Positions 32,765 through 45,529 of a DNA stretch of 64,000 bases are shown here, piece by piece (position 1 is the stretch's first letter; every line of letters starts with the position of its first letter). The notes below the pieces were generated by a model that was not told where the DNA came from, made no database searches, and saw only the letters and a program-made list of their open reading frames with translations. Location: assembly GCA_020809705.1 (NCBI GenBank), contig CP085832.1:2356001-2420000 (forward strand), in the 5' to 3' direction. The stretch is from Calonectria ilicicola. Its lineage: Eukaryota; Ascomycota; Sordariomycetes; Hypocreales; Nectriaceae. Made by a program: the position numbers and the translations under genes.

Positions 32765-33853
32765 TTAATGGGCTGATTTATCAAAAGAACCTTGTGCCAA
32801 CTGCTTAAAGAGCCTCTCCCTCTCAGCTTGAAGCTTGCCCCGACTCTCCTCGAGGTCCTTCTCTGCATCCTTCAGCGACTGAGAAACCGTTGTCAACTCA
32901 TCCTCCGATGTCTTCTTCCGATTAGCAACAGCCTTTGCAAAGGTTTGCACTTCCATCTCAGCACGTTTGATCTCCTGATAAAACTGCAGGTCTGTGGCAA
33001 TACTGTCAAATAATATGTCCCGCATGATATGCCCATGATTTATCTTTACTTCGGGAAGATCATTAATATGAGCGCTCTGAGCAGCATGCAGGGCATCACG
33101 GTACGCTATATCGGCCTGTGATAAATTGCTGCGCTCCATAATGTCAGCAACAGTCGAGCCGCCCCACAAATCGAAACGGGAGGCGGAATGAGCTGCTTTC
33201 ATATATGCAATTGCGCCTTCTGCGCTTTTACAACTTTTCTCAAGAAGGGCAATCGTTCGAATCAACTCCTCATGTCTCACCTGGAGATCATGATAGGTTG
33301 CAAGTGCTAAGTTGCTCCTCTGCTCAAGCTTTTCTTCTTTTGGGAAATCTGGGGTCAGTCCTCCGAATATCGAGTTGTATAGATTATCGAGTTCGAGCTG
33401 GGCGGTCTTGTGAACTTTGTCAAGTTTCTGCAGGCTCGCTTCAACTTTGCGAGCGTCCTGGAGTTGTTGCTTGAGACCATTGTTGAGTGTCGAAGTCTGA
33501 TGCTGTTCTTGAAGGACATCAAAATATTCTTTTTCCTCCTTTGCGGCTTTGGCGGTAAATCTTTCTCCCTGGCCGGTGGCTTTGAACATGAAGCGACGAA
33601 CAGTGCTGTCGCGGTATTTCTCATGGTCTGTAAGCTCAGAAACTCTCTTTTTCTCGAGCTCTTCAAGCTTAGAGTCGTTCTGGTGAATCTCTGATTCTAG
33701 CTCGGCAATGAAGCGGAGATGACCTTTCAAGGCGGGTGCAGCATGGTCAGTTTGCGCAAGGGTAGAAAGGAGTTCCACGTTTTTCGCCGATGCCTGCTGA
33801 ATCTGTCGCTCAATAGCAGACATTTTGGTGTTATGTTTGAGTTCCGATGACAA
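32765..33853 (-). CDS. Coiled-coil protein of unknown function
   Basis: A 362 aa intronless protein; a second ATG at residue 11 (33823, MSAIERQIQQ) is an equally good start. It is rich in Glu, Lys, Gln, Leu and Ala with long heptad-like stretches: ELESEIHQNDSKLEELEKKR, VRHEELIRTIALLEKSCK, and a C-terminal LKDAEKDLEESRGKLQAERE. A less helical centre contains FGGLTPDFPKEE and SRFDLWGGSTVADIMER, which look like the conserved core of a fungal family that I cannot name. No signal peptide or membrane helix, so probably cytosolic and oligomeric. It sits between two direct copies of a 5S-derived repeat. Function unknown. Confidence 0.8.
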   Translation of the reverse strand: MSSELKHNTKMSAIERQIQQASAKNVELLSTLAQTDHAAPALKGHLRFIAELESEIHQNDSKLEELEKKRVSELTDHEKYRDSTVRRFMFKATGQGERFTAKAAKEEKEYFDVLQEQHQTSTLNNGLKQQLQDARKVEASLQKLDKVHKTAQLELDNLYNSIFGGLTPDFPKEEKLEQRSNLALATYHDLQVRHEELIRTIALLEKSCKSAEGAIAYMKAAHSASRFDLWGGSTVADIMERSNLSQADIAYRDALHAAQSAHINDLPEVKINHGHIMRDILFDSIATDLQFYQEIKRAEMEVQTFAKAVANRKKTSEDELTTVSQSLKDAEKDLEESRGKLQAERERLFKQLAQGSFDKSAH

Positions 33854-34849
33854 AGTTGCAAATTATGACAAAAGTTTGGGTGTTATGGCTTTTTCCTAGA
33901 AGATCTGAGAGAAGTGGTCAATTAGATCAATGAGAGATGTTGCCCTCCTTCTTATACCTCGACGACCCTTGCGATATAGAACCCGCAGTGGCCCCAATTT
34001 CAACCAACATGAGGTGGAAGCGGAGTTCGAGATTGAGGGTCTACGGGAATACAGTTCATCATTCTCATGCTGTAGATCTGATTGGTTGCATGGTGCACAC
34101 GATGAGCAATCAACCTTAGGGGCGAAGCATAATTCACTAGGGCTGGGCCAAAGACCATCAGCCTTGCGGAGCGGCACGGATCCCCCTGTTGTTTCTGAAT
34201 TTGACGTGCAAGGATTATCATTGGCCAAGTGATCCCCGAGTCGGTCTCTAATTTTGAATTCTGAACAATTTTCGGGGTCCACTCCAATACGACACTCCTA
34301 GGTCTCCAGCCAGCTGGGGCTCGCGTAGGGGCATTGTCAAATATTACGGATGGGCTCCGGTCTCGCACGGACGATTTCGTCAGCTTCCATCAAAGAGGCC
34401 TCTCTATTTTGCAGTCAGGGTGAAGGTGTGATCTAAATCTCTAGCGAAAAAATTGATCTCAATCAGGTTACTGAAGAGGATGGTTTCAGGACGCTCTCAG
34501 CAACGACATCAACAGCAAGCAGAATGCTAAGTAATCTTCTTGTCATTAAGTCACGCAAAGTAATTTTATCAGGTTTCGTCAATTGGAGAACTTTGATTGG
34601 CCTAGTAGTTCAATTCACTTATCCAACAGTGCCGCCCTATTGGTATTTTGAATTGACCGCAGTCCTGCTTATCATGTTTTATCATTTCCAATAACATACC
34701 TAGGTCTACTCTCCTACATCAAGATTAATAATTTCAGCAGCAGAGGAAGCCATTGACCCCTTCAGACGCTAGTTGGCTCTGTTGAGTCTGCGCAGTGTAT
34801 GTGATTGGTATGAATGATCTACTTATAGGGCGTCTAACTTCCACATCAC

Positions 34850-34927
34850 ATCACATACGACCATAGCTCTCAGAAAATACGGAATCCCGTCAAGAACTTG
34901 TCTACTAAATATTGGCCTCCATTTTTG
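34850..34927 (+). repeat. 5S rRNA-derived dispersed repeat, copy 2
   Basis: A direct copy of 32263-32340. Across the first ~72 bp I count seven differences, all of them transitions, which is the expected outcome of repeat-induced point mutation. The 5S internal control region is absent, so neither copy should be transcribed as 5S. Confidence 0.65.
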
Positions 34928-35169
34928 ACATCCCCAACGGAAGCAAGAAAAAAACGGTAGAGTAATGGCGCTTAGAGCAACAAAAGATACTAAACTTATC
35001 TCACCACCACAATAACTATTGCTACAGGGGACTTGTCCGATATTTAATATTTAATATTGAATTTTCTAAAATTTCAAATTGCATAACAAGGATTATGGCT
35101 TTTTTTTGTTGGGCCATTTGCACTGCTAGCAAATTCCATTAATGTTCTGGCTTGTGAATTCTATGTGCC

Positions 35170-35483
35170 ATAGCTCTCTTCTGTCACTCACAAGTGGTCT
35201 CAATCGTCTCAACAGATGGTTATTAGGTGGGTCAGATGCGTAGAATGGTTAGCATCGGGATACAGCTAAAAGGAAGAGGGTCACACCCGCAGTCGGCCCC
35301 GAAACACTGTACTAAATAATACACGAGCTTTCCTTACGACCTGCTGACCACAGGCCTCCCTGCCAGGCTCGGCCAATTGACCATCATGGCCAAGTCGTGA
35401 TCGCCATGTGGATCGAACCTTATGGCCCCGAAGCCGGCGGTTGCCTTCAACGGCAGCCTCCGGCAGCTATAAGAGACCTAGAT
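35170..35483 (+). repeat. Diverged repeat, copy A
   Basis: It begins with GTCACTCACAAGTGGTCTCA (about 35182) and ends with CAGCTATAAGAGACCTAGAT (35464-35483). The same two motifs, in the same order, bound 50660-51011. The interior is poorly conserved. Probably remnants of one mobile element; class unknown. Confidence 0.4.
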
Positions 35484-35713
35484 CCTTTTTATAGTTATGA
35501 AGGTGCTATAAAATATTTGGGTTTATATTTTACTCCTAAGCTTTTGTTGAGTTAAGGACATTGACATAAAAAAACCACCAAATACAAGAAAGAAAGACTT
35601 TTTGATCTCTCGTACCAATCAAGAATCCTCCAAAAAGTACTTAGACAAGTATGTGAAGGAATTATTGAGCTTGGGATAAATCTTAGCGTATATAACCCTC
35701 CTTTCACATTCCC

Positions 35714-37675
35714 TCATTCAAGCAATATGTTCTCTATGACCGCCTTGGATAACCATTCGCAATGCCCAGGCATGAACGCTGGATCAATGCTCCTGGATAT
35801 ATCTGTGGCATTAGTTGAAGTGTTCGCTCCCATGATCAAGACATTTGCATCGGATCCATACAGCCTGAACGATCGTACACCGTCAGCAAACGGAGTGCCG
35901 CGTGTAACAAATGTAGCGATCCAGCTCTGGAGGACTCCTGCGATGCTAACCTCCATCGGAGTTGTTGGAGGGGCAGTAATGCCGCCGACACTGGTCCCCG
36001 GGCCGTTGTAGAATGTATAAGGAACGTCTTGCGCATGCACACCCGGCGAGACAGCAAATATGTAGTTGGATGTGCGATTCTGTAACCCCCAGGACAAAAT
36101 CGGTGAGTTGCACGTGAAGAAAAGCTCCTGGAAGGTAATGAGGCCACGCTCAAATTGGCTCGTGTATCCGTAGGAGCCGTCAAACACGTCCGGGTAGATC
36201 ACCTTTTCGATGTGCGAGGCGCTTGCGTTTGAGATTCCAGGTATTACGTTGCGAATGTAGGTCGAATAAGCGGTCGACGAGTTAACTGTCGGATCTGAGA
36301 AGAGGATACCTTCGTGTGAGTTCATCCCGATAAGGGCAGACACAGATTGGTCAAAGTCCCCACGTGCCAACAACGCTGGGACTGGCTTTGGCATGAAGAT
36401 GCCGTCAACGGCAGGTCCGAAGGAGTCCAACTGCTGTGTGCTAATAACTAGGGTATTAGCGGCGTTGAGGGTTGAAAAGGGCACCGCACGGAGTTCCATC
36501 ATTGTTGACACGTTCACCGCAGCGAAGAGACTCTGCAGAGACAACTCCAGCGACTCTGCGGAGGTGGCAGGTCTAAGGCCTGCAGACTGCGTGATGATAC
36601 GCTGGAAAGGAACGTGTCCTTTGGAGCCTCCATACGCGGTCAATTGGCTAAGAATTGAACCACCACCAGCCGACTCGCCCATGACGGTAACCCTATGAGC
36701 AGACCCTCCGAACAAGTGAATGTTATTTTTCACCCAGTCCAGCGCCGCTCGCTGGTCGAGCAGTCCAGCATTGGGTGTTCCATCCTTCTGCAGTGTGGCT
36801 CCAGCTAAGAAGCCAAAGGAACCCAGCTACAAGACACGATTAGCAAATCTAGACCTAGGAGCAAAACATAAGTTGCGGGCTGGAGAGAGACATGACTTGC
36901 CCTGTAGTTTATGGATACATAGATGAATCCATCATCTCCAGCATCACCACTCGCTCGGATGATGCCCGCAGGATTGTACCGTCCGAAGCCGGTTTTCTCA
37001 CCAACTACATAACCGCCGCCGTGGATCCACACAAGCACAGGAGCCCCGTTGCTATTCCCTCGTTTGTCAAAGATCGTCTTAGGCACGATCAAGTCAAGAA
37101 ATAGACAGTCCTCCGTGACGCGAGGGTCAGCTGATGAGGCAAGGAAACTTCGGTTTGCATATTCCTTCTCCAGCTGGTCATAGTCCAGCGTCGTACCTTG
37201 CATGTATGCCGAAATCCACTGTAACTGAGCGGGGTTGCTAAACAAGGAGGCTGGCTGCGGACAGATGCTGCCCACAGAACCATTGTTGAGATGATTACTA
37301 TGGCCCTTAACTGGGACTGGTGCGCGGTAGCGAAGATCTCCAATAGGAGCCTGGGCGTAACGGATGTTTGAAAAGTTGTACGTTTTCTCAGTTTCCTACA
37401 AGTTGAATGGAAAATGTTAACTAACAAGCTTCTATTTACAAATAGGAGAATTTAGGGAGGGTAAAGTGGTGCGTTCTCGTACATTGAAGCTGATGGCTTG
37501 GTGAAGTTCCTAAGTGAAAAGATCAGCCTGATGCTTCCTGGCTCCAAGGTTCTTACCATACATAAGCTAGGTCTACAATGGGGAGTTTGGTTGGCTCGTT
37601 ATCAGAAGGCGAGGAGGCTGACGCAATTTTGAGTGCCAGCAACGGCCACATCGAAAGAATACCAGAAACTTTCAT
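35714..37675 (-). CDS. Secreted type-B carboxylesterase/lipase
   Basis: Extracellular ester hydrolase (carboxylesterase family PF00135), 582 aa. Exons are 37675-37562, 37509-37483 (27 nt), 37395-36901 and 36826-35714. Introns are 37510-37561, 37396-37482 and 36827-36900; the last has a GC donor in perfect context (AGG|GCAAGT...TTGTAG). The signal peptide is MKVSGILSMWPLLALKIASA. The micro-exon supplies ELHQAISFN and gives the usual start VDLAYELHQAISFNETEKTYNFSNIRYAQ. Motifs: EDCLFLDLIVP, the oxyanion loop WIHGGGY, the nucleophile GESAGG, the Glu in GMNSHEGILF, and the His in PGVHAQDVPYTFY. The catalytic set is complete. Several N-x-S/T sites fit secretion. Substrate may be lipids, plant esters or polyester-like compounds. 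Confidence 0.92.
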
Positions 37676-39193
37676 GGTAATAATAGGGGGGAACTTATGA
37701 TGATGTCGAGGAAAACGCGGACTTGAGGAAGTAGTTTGGCCACCTTTATAAGTTGAGCTCCTGTGCCAGGACTGATACTTTTGCCCAGTTATGATATGCA
37801 ACATGTTCATTACCTTGGCTGCCCCTTAATTACCGGCTTCTTACAGGGGATATGCTGAGATGCCAGCCAAGACATTACATTGATGCATACACCAAGGAGC
37901 TCCCAATAGATGCACGTGAAGCTGTGGACAGGGGGCCCACAAAAGCGATGCCCACGCTAGTGCATTTCGCTGACCGCTAGCACATACGCTAGAACTCCAT
38001 CAAACGTCACTCAAGGTTAGGCTTCTGGCCCAAAATGCTTTCGTGGGAACGCTGTGCTGTTTTGTGTGGGCTCATGTCAAACACATCTAGGGCACTATTT
38101 TACTACATATTGGCGGAGTGTTCACCTAACTTTTGCCATAGTCAGCAATGTGATAGCCCAGTTAACAGGATTAGATGTATACTCATATTCAGGCTGCCCG
38201 TACAATAAAGGAACGAAAACCTCAGGTTCGAGGTCACTATAGTACCGGTATCGGTGTTATCCCGATCAAAGTGATTATCGTAATTGTTAATACCCCCGCC
38301 ACTACAGCGGATTCATTGGATAATTCTTGGCATTCGCGAGTTTTGATTCGTACCCCTTGATTATGTGGAGAAGGGCACAAATTAGACCTTTATCACAGCC
38401 AAGGAGATAAGTGCTCGGAAATACTATAAACACCGAGGCATTCTTATGGGTAGATCATGCCATTGGTTGTCACTTCGAGCTGTCTAAAACCAATAGCCCA
38501 CGTAGATTTGTACTCCACTGGTAATCAACTTGCGTTAGTTGAAACCTTGTTGGAATGTGCTTGATGCACCATTGAGCTGAGGTGGTCGAATCGATGGGTA
38601 AGCAGGTTGGCGCTAGATGGTAATAATGTATAATTCAGATGCAGAGAAATATTAATGGAATTCATCATTGGCTAACTCGAAACGTTGTCATCATTCGTCG
38701 CTATTTCCAACGCATCCAAAGGCACTTACACTGAACATACATACTCTAAGGCAGATTAGAATCCGATGACTCTTGAAAAAGCTTTGGAGAACCCCTCCTA
38801 TGCTTACAACGCGAGTAAGCTCTTTGCCGAACGATCAGCGTAGAAATTTTTGGACAAAGAGTAGCCCGGCTTCACTATCGTGTTTTTTTTCCTGACGGGT
38901 TACTAGACGTCATGGGAAGTGCGGCTAATTACAAGTGGCCCTTATGCACCTACACTAATGTGAGGAGGTTACACATGTATACGCTAGGTTACATTTAGTG
39001 TCACTATATTAAGTGAAACGACTTCCTATGTTGATCCAATACCTTCTATATCTATATACAAGTTTTCCCCGTTTCTTGTCCTGTCCCAATTCCCTATCAA
39101 GTTAGTTCTGAGTGTTCTTCATTTAATTTCTCAAATTCTCGTGGAGAATTACTTTTAAACCACAAACAGCCAATGCTCACCTCTGCTTCCACA
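37676..39193. other. Intergenic region, no supported gene
   Basis: 1.5 kb of AT-rich spacer with only frames of about 60 codons. Nothing recognisable. Confidence 0.5.
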
Positions 39194-40050
<857 letters not shown>

Positions 40051-40630
40051 GGTGACATCTAGCACCTAGTGGATCGCTCAACAACAGAACAATGTAAGAC
40101 CTGACGCGCGCAACAGATAAGACTTGGTTGTTGGTAGCTTGGCATCACCTGAAGCACTGGGACAGTGAACACCCTGGTCGCCACTAATGCAAGTCGATTA
40201 CAACTGCATACGCTAGTCTACATTGGGGCTCTACCCTTGGATTGGCACTAGTTGATGCAAGCAAATTACATCGGCATTAAACGTACGCCCGGGCAATCTT
40301 CACCGCATTCTCTATAGAGTCTCATCTGATTGGGCTCTTAGGAGGTAACTGGCGGCGGGTGCGGGCACTGGTCCACAGTCTGCCATCTTTGCTTCACTGT
40401 TCGACGATTGACCAGGAGCAAGCCTTGTGCCAGGGATCACACATCTACGCACGGCTAACAGGGCCTCGGGGACAGTGTGTCCCATTCTCCACGCAACTGT
40501 CATCAACTTGCATTCTTACATCCTCTTTTTTACCCATACTTGACAAACACCAGAAGGCCAATTACGACTCTAGGCCCAAGCTGCTGTGCTTCACTATATC
40601 ATATCAAGTCAACATCTGGGGGTCTGCACG
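40051..40630. other. Intergenic region
   Basis: Spacer and probable promoter of the bZIP-like gene. One isolated TCGGCATT octamer lies at 40271-40278. Nothing else is recognised. Confidence 0.4.
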
Positions 40631-41648
40631 ATGGATATCGGTGGAACCCACGCTCCGGGAATACCAGTCCTTACTGAGACCTGGATTAGACACCACGACG
40701 ATTGGTCCGGCGTGACCGACATCCGGGCCAGGAGAAGAATCCAGAACCGTCGCAACCAACGCATGTATAGTAAGAGATTAGCTCATCCAGCCACAAGCGC
40801 AGGCTTGTTACGTGGCAAACCTGAGCTTGCTTTATTGACCTGGCACAGGGGCCAAGAAACGAGGCACAGAAACCGAGTTGGGTACAAGCAGCCAAAATGG
40901 TACAGATGTGCAAGTTACGACCGCTCGTGCTGTGGAAGTATACAACCAAGCACCTAGCGCCTCTCGTCCTACTCGCGAGTTTCAGATACCCATGGACTCT
41001 GAAGCCATCATCCAAGCAATTAGTCTGATCGACGTCCTTAACCCCAATTCGAAACACAATTACTTAATCCTGCAGAATTACGAGAGACTCGCTCGTCATA
41101 ATTACGCGACATGTTTATACACAACTTACCTTCTTCCAAGCTTATCTCAATTCAACACAGCAAAGGCGATATTTGCCATTATCGAAATATTTGGGTTTTC
41201 AACGGAAGAAATGCACGAAGAAGCATTTTCGCCATTCAATGCAATTCCGGGTCCGGTCCAGGCCAACTCTACGGGCTACGACCGATTCTCGCGGCTCCCT
41301 GTGGGCCTGCAACCCACTGACGAGCAGCGCGCCATCTTCCACCACCCCTGGATTGACCTAATCCCGATACCCACATTGCGCAATAACATATTACGCCGCG
41401 GGTTTGACTCGTTTGATGAGGACGAGCTCTGCCGTGCCATGTCTGGACGGCTGCAGCCGCAAGGTCCTGGCCTGCGAATCTGGGGTGAGCCCTGGGATCT
41501 GAACGCGTGGGAGGTTTCAGAAGCATTTATGCAGTCCTGGGGCTGGGTTGTTGAACACTGCTGGGATTTGATAGGCTCGACAAATAAGTGGCGTAGGAAG
41601 CGAGGTGAACCGCCGCTCCTTTGCACACAAATGGCACATAGCAGGTAA
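40631..41648 (+). CDS. bZIP-like transcription factor with DUF3425 domain
   Basis: Predicted nuclear regulator, 312 aa. Exons 40631-40769 and 40849-41648 are joined by intron 40770-40848 (GTAAGA...CACAG). Splicing restores the basic region DIRARRRIQNRRNQRMYRAKKRG, which matches the R-x-x-x-N-R-x-x-Q-R-x-Y-R signature of fungal AP-1-like/DUF3425 proteins. The C-terminal DUF3425 part covers about residues 110-300, with LIPIPTLRNNILRRG and LRIWGEPWDLNAWEVSEAFMQSWGWVV as the diagnostic blocks. A true leucine zipper after the basic region is weak, as is common in this family. The start at 40631 is the nearest ATG that leaves a short acidic leader. Its target genes are unknown; it lies divergent to nothing and upstream of an oppositely oriented alcohol dehydrogenase. 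Confidence 0.88.
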
Positions 41649-41860
41649 AGAAAACAGGTGAATTCTGGCATAAGAAGTGAAATATATATAGTGTCAAAAG
41701 CATCCTCTGATATTCTCCAAGTTTAGACAACAAGATTTCATAATAGGAATTATCACAAGAGACACTACCTTGCATGTGAACCCGTGGTATTACCACTTTA
41801 GTCCTGATACCATGGATCTGATGCCATAGATCAAGAGACGAAAAGCCGAATGCGATATTT

Positions 41861-43162
41861 TCATACCGGAAACTGGATTACGACCTTGGTTTCATCTTTG
41901 CGGTCAAACCGAGCGTAGTATTCGGGCGCGTCCTCGATGCCGATAGTAGCGCTCACAATTGAACCTGGGTGAATCTTGCCGCTCTGGATAAGGTTCAGCA
42001 TCTCAGTGCCCAAGGCCAGCGGCTGAGAGACACCACCACGCAGGGTATGCCCGCCCGTGAAGAGTGACCTCATGTCAATAGTCTGCGACTGATTCCCACT
42101 TCCATAGATGCCCACGACGCCAATGCCGCCCTGGAACGCGACGACTTGTTGCGCATTACGCAGGACAATAGAACTGTTCATATGACCCTGCGCATCCACA
42201 GCTTCGAAGCCAACACAGTCAACAACACGAGTCACACCGCCAGGCTCAAGGGCAAGAAGCGCCGCGACAGGATCCTCCTTCGCGAAGTTGATCGGGATGG
42301 CGCCATGTGCAGCAGCCAGGTCCAAACGGTCCTACAGAAAATGATCGTCAAATCAGCAAACCAGTCGCCACAGGACTTTCGTATCCAAAACCAAATAAAG
42401 ACAAAACCAAACGCAGATGGGGTTTCCTTTAAAAACCGTGGACTGGGAGAACCATTAGCATTCTCTTACCTGTATACGGTCGATTGAATAGATTTTGGAC
42501 GCGCCGCGTATTCCAGCAGACAGAATAGCCATCTGACCAACCGGACCAGCACCAAAGACTGCCACCGTGTCTCCAGTCTGCATGCCGGCAAATTCCAGCG
42601 CTGTCCAACCTGTAGCGAGAATGTCGGACATGAAGAGGTAGTCGTGAATGGTCGAGGCGTTAGCGCTAGCATCGATAGGCACAGGCATCAAGGTATGATC
42701 GGCGGATGTAATGCGTGCGTACTCGGCTGTATCAAAACAAATAGGCAGGTCGAATCAGCACAACTCAAGGTGAATTTCGCATATAGAAAGGGGCAAGGGG
42801 GTAAGAGGGTAAGGCAGACCTTGCATTCCGGCAGCACCCGCCCTGGGAGCATCAACAGTGGGGCCGTAATTGAAGTGGCCATCATCAAACAAGAAGGGAA
42901 TCACCACCCAGTCGCCCACTTTCAGAGATTGAACTGCATCACCAATCTCTTCGATGTATCCAATGGCCTCGTGGCCAATGGGATAGGGTGACTCGGGCGT
43001 GCCCAGATCCTGGTGATAGTAATGGAGGTCACTGCCGCAAATGGCGGTCGCCGCAATGCGCACGATTGCGTCGGTGCCTTCAAGAATCTTCGGCTTAGGA
43101 ATGTCCAGAACAGTGATGTTATAGGCACCCATCATGAAGACGGCGCGCATGAGTGACTGCAT
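41861..43162 (-). CDS. Zinc-type alcohol dehydrogenase (MDR family)
   Basis: Cytosolic NAD(P)-dependent medium-chain dehydrogenase, 356 aa from 43162 (MRAVFM at 43150 is an equally plausible start). Exons are 43162-42820, 42726-42470 and 42331-41861, with introns 42727-42819 and 42332-42469. The catalytic zinc site is seen in AICGSDLHYYHQD and YPIGHEAIGYIEEIG. The Rossmann motif is AVFGAGPVGQMAIL. The order resembles glutathione-independent formaldehyde dehydrogenase-like and threonine dehydrogenase-like fungal ADHs. The structural-zinc loop normally holding four Cys is not obvious around NYGPTVDAPRAGAAGMQG, so that site may be absent. Substrate not deducible. The gene is tail-to-tail with the bZIP-like gene, 212 bp apart. 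Confidence 0.92.
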
Positions 43163-45529
43163 AGCTGCTAGTGTTGTCGTAAGACTCGGTGAATGATTGC
43201 TAGTGAGGATGGGAAGCTCATAGCCAAGTCAAACAGACAGCTAGTTCAAGACTTTATAGCTAGTTGGCGATGGTCATACAAGCAATACGGAGGCTAGAAC
43301 CATACTGATCAAGCACTTGAATCGGTCCGTTATGTGGATTGCCAGAGTGCAATACTGTTAATATATTACGGGTTGACCTGCTGACCGACCCGGCCTTATA
43401 CCACTTGAGACGGCCTTGGCAGCTTTTCTAGGAATATTATAACATCATGATCTGTTCAGTGATATAATTTAGTCAAATAAGCCGGCATGAATGTGCAATT
43501 GTGACAGTGTTGATGCATGTAGAACTATGGGTACACTCTGCTTAGCGTCGGGGTATCTAAGTACTAGCAGTGACCCTGCATATAATCCACCGTGAGTGTT
43601 AGTGCCGACATGGTTTAGAGACCAAACCCCGCCTTCTACAGCAGCATCAGCGCCAACCGACTATAGACGATATCACATGTAGTGAAACTATGGGCTTCTA
43701 TGGCCAGTAGTATACATATCACTAGCCCGTCTGAACAGTTATCTCCGTGGTGCCCGGTCGCAACCGGGCTCATCACTAAGACGCAAGCAGCAGGGGAGTA
43801 AAAAGGGCTGTGTTCCGTTCCTGTCGTCATCGTCTATGCAGCGGTCAGCGACATGCATTATGCCAAGCCACTAGCCAGCGCCAAGACCTGATATCTACGG
43901 AGGATATTCTCTCCGCAGTGAGTACAGTTGCATTCGATGTAATGTATCGCGCCAGGGTAGGCAAAATACATAGCTACTCGAGTAGAAAACGCGCTGTGAG
44001 TTATCAATTTATGAGTTGCCCATATTAAGCTGGTATTTTTCTATCGTGGAATAGTTTGGAATATTGTAATTATACATTTAGATTATTTAAAAATCCAATA
44101 TGTTCAATGATAAAAGTTTATCAGTTAAATGGGGTGCTAATATTCCTTGTTATGCCTAGCTAAAGCATCCCTACTCGCCTATGGTAGGTGATCCACCTGC
44201 TAAAAAAAGAAAATCAAAAATCGTGAAGAGAAGGTATAGAATCTAGAGGCAATAGCTAGACCTCTTTGCACCTAGTATTATGACCCATGCGCCATCAAAG
44301 TGGTCTATAACAGCAAAACCGAGTTAACGCCTAAGGCAGCCCCTCGGGCTAGGAACGATAGGATCAACATACCCTATAGCCCCTTGTAGACCAACCAATA
44401 AGGCCACACCAGTCAATGATCACTCAGGAACATTGGTAATCACCTAGTAATCACCTCAATAATCATCAACCCCATTGTATTGTAAAGACCTGGGTGGTGT
44501 TTCAGTTCCCCAATAGACCAAAAGATCAACCAGTTCAATTAGGTTCGCTACACTCAACTGCACCACCCAACAGCTTATAGGGGCTAGGAATCCGCACCCT
44601 TACATGTTGTAGCTAGCGTTTTGATACAAAACTGTCTAGCCTTCCAATTAATCTAACCGTCTTAAACGGTAGTGTTAACTTCGTCCAACGGAGGAACATT
44701 TATCTGGTCCACCGTCAACTCAACACATTTGAATAGTATACAAGGGATCCCGTCCGCTCTCCCATAGTCAAGCTGAGAAGCAGTGAATTAGTACTCGGGT
44801 CGATGACGACCAGGGAATCCTCGCTGTTGTATGTTATTATTTTTTTTCCATTCCCGTGTATCTTTTTCGGCTCCAAGACTAGTGTGCTACTCGCCCGTGG
44901 GGCTTTAGACTTCCAAACTTGAGAGCCGGCTGACTTTAAAATGGCGGACCTGTGTATTAGTCGGTGCTCAATTCAATTATCTCTATCTAAACGCATTGAA
45001 TTCCCCCATTCAACAGTGAAAATTGAAGCACGTTGAATTTTTGAATGTCTATTAGTATGCAACAGAATATTATTATTGTTGCATTAGGAACTCACTATAG
45101 TGTCCTCCCTGGACATCACACTTTATCATCACTCTCCCACATTTCGCAATTCGCGACTCTCCAATTTCTTCCTTAAAAAACTAATCGAAGTCCCCAATTC
45201 GCTCACGGTGTGAGCGCTAGCCTTGCGTGATCTAGCCCCAACAATATGTCGTTCCATCGTTCTCGGGATCTTGAATCCCGTTCTCCCAGAATTCACCGGC
45301 CTGTGCCCCACATTTTGTAGAAAGTCACTTTCCGAAAATTCCGGTATTTGGCTGATCTTGGGCAAGGTTAGCCAAGGTGGGTTCACAAGTAGTCTGGTCA
45401 TTAGCGTATTCATAAAATTCCTTTGAACATGCATCAGGACGATTTAATGTTAACGTAGATAGATATATAGATAAAACAAAAACACCAAAGATATCCTTCA
45501 GCAATGTGCAATAACAAACATCTTTCGAC
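43163..45529. other. Gene-free region with a degraded 5S sequence
   Basis: 2.4 kb without supported genes. The stretch 44030-44130 is AT-rich. A 5S rRNA-like remnant lies at 44744-44835. A 101-codon minus frame (45129-45434) has no domain. Confidence 0.5.
44744..44835 (+). pseudogene. 5S rRNA-like sequence, 5'-truncated
   Basis: GGGATCCCGTCCGCTCTCCCATAG, then TTAGTACTCGGGTC, GATGACGACCAG, GGAATCC and the 3' end GCTGTTGTATGTT follow the order of a fungal 5S rRNA from about nt 28 to the end. A T8 run at 44840-44847 would serve as a Pol III terminator. The first ~28 nt (ACATACGACCATA...) that pair with the 3' end are missing or unrecognisable, so it is probably a pseudogene. Confidence 0.7.

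Larger units (their letters stand above)
33854..35713. other. Gene-free region with repeat debris
   Basis: About 1.9 kb. It contains the second 5S-derived repeat (34850-34927) and part of a diverged repeat (35170-35483) related to 50660-51011. A tRNA-like stretch near 35240-35310 (TGGTTAGCATCGGG) is not a convincing tRNA gene. A 128-codon minus frame (33896-34282) has no recognisable domain. Confidence 0.5.

Noticed and set aside
33896..34282. 128-codon minus-strand frame upstream of the coiled-coil gene
   Set aside because: It sits in spacer, has no start context or domain, and overlaps several equally long frames in other phases.
35230..35310. tRNA-like stretch with TGGTTAGCATCGGG and a later GGTCACACCC
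   Set aside because: No consistent acceptor or anticodon stem could be formed; at best a tRNA-like relic.
45129..45434. 101-codon minus-strand frame before the SMP-30-like gene
   Set aside because: It lies in the promoter region, with no family similarity.
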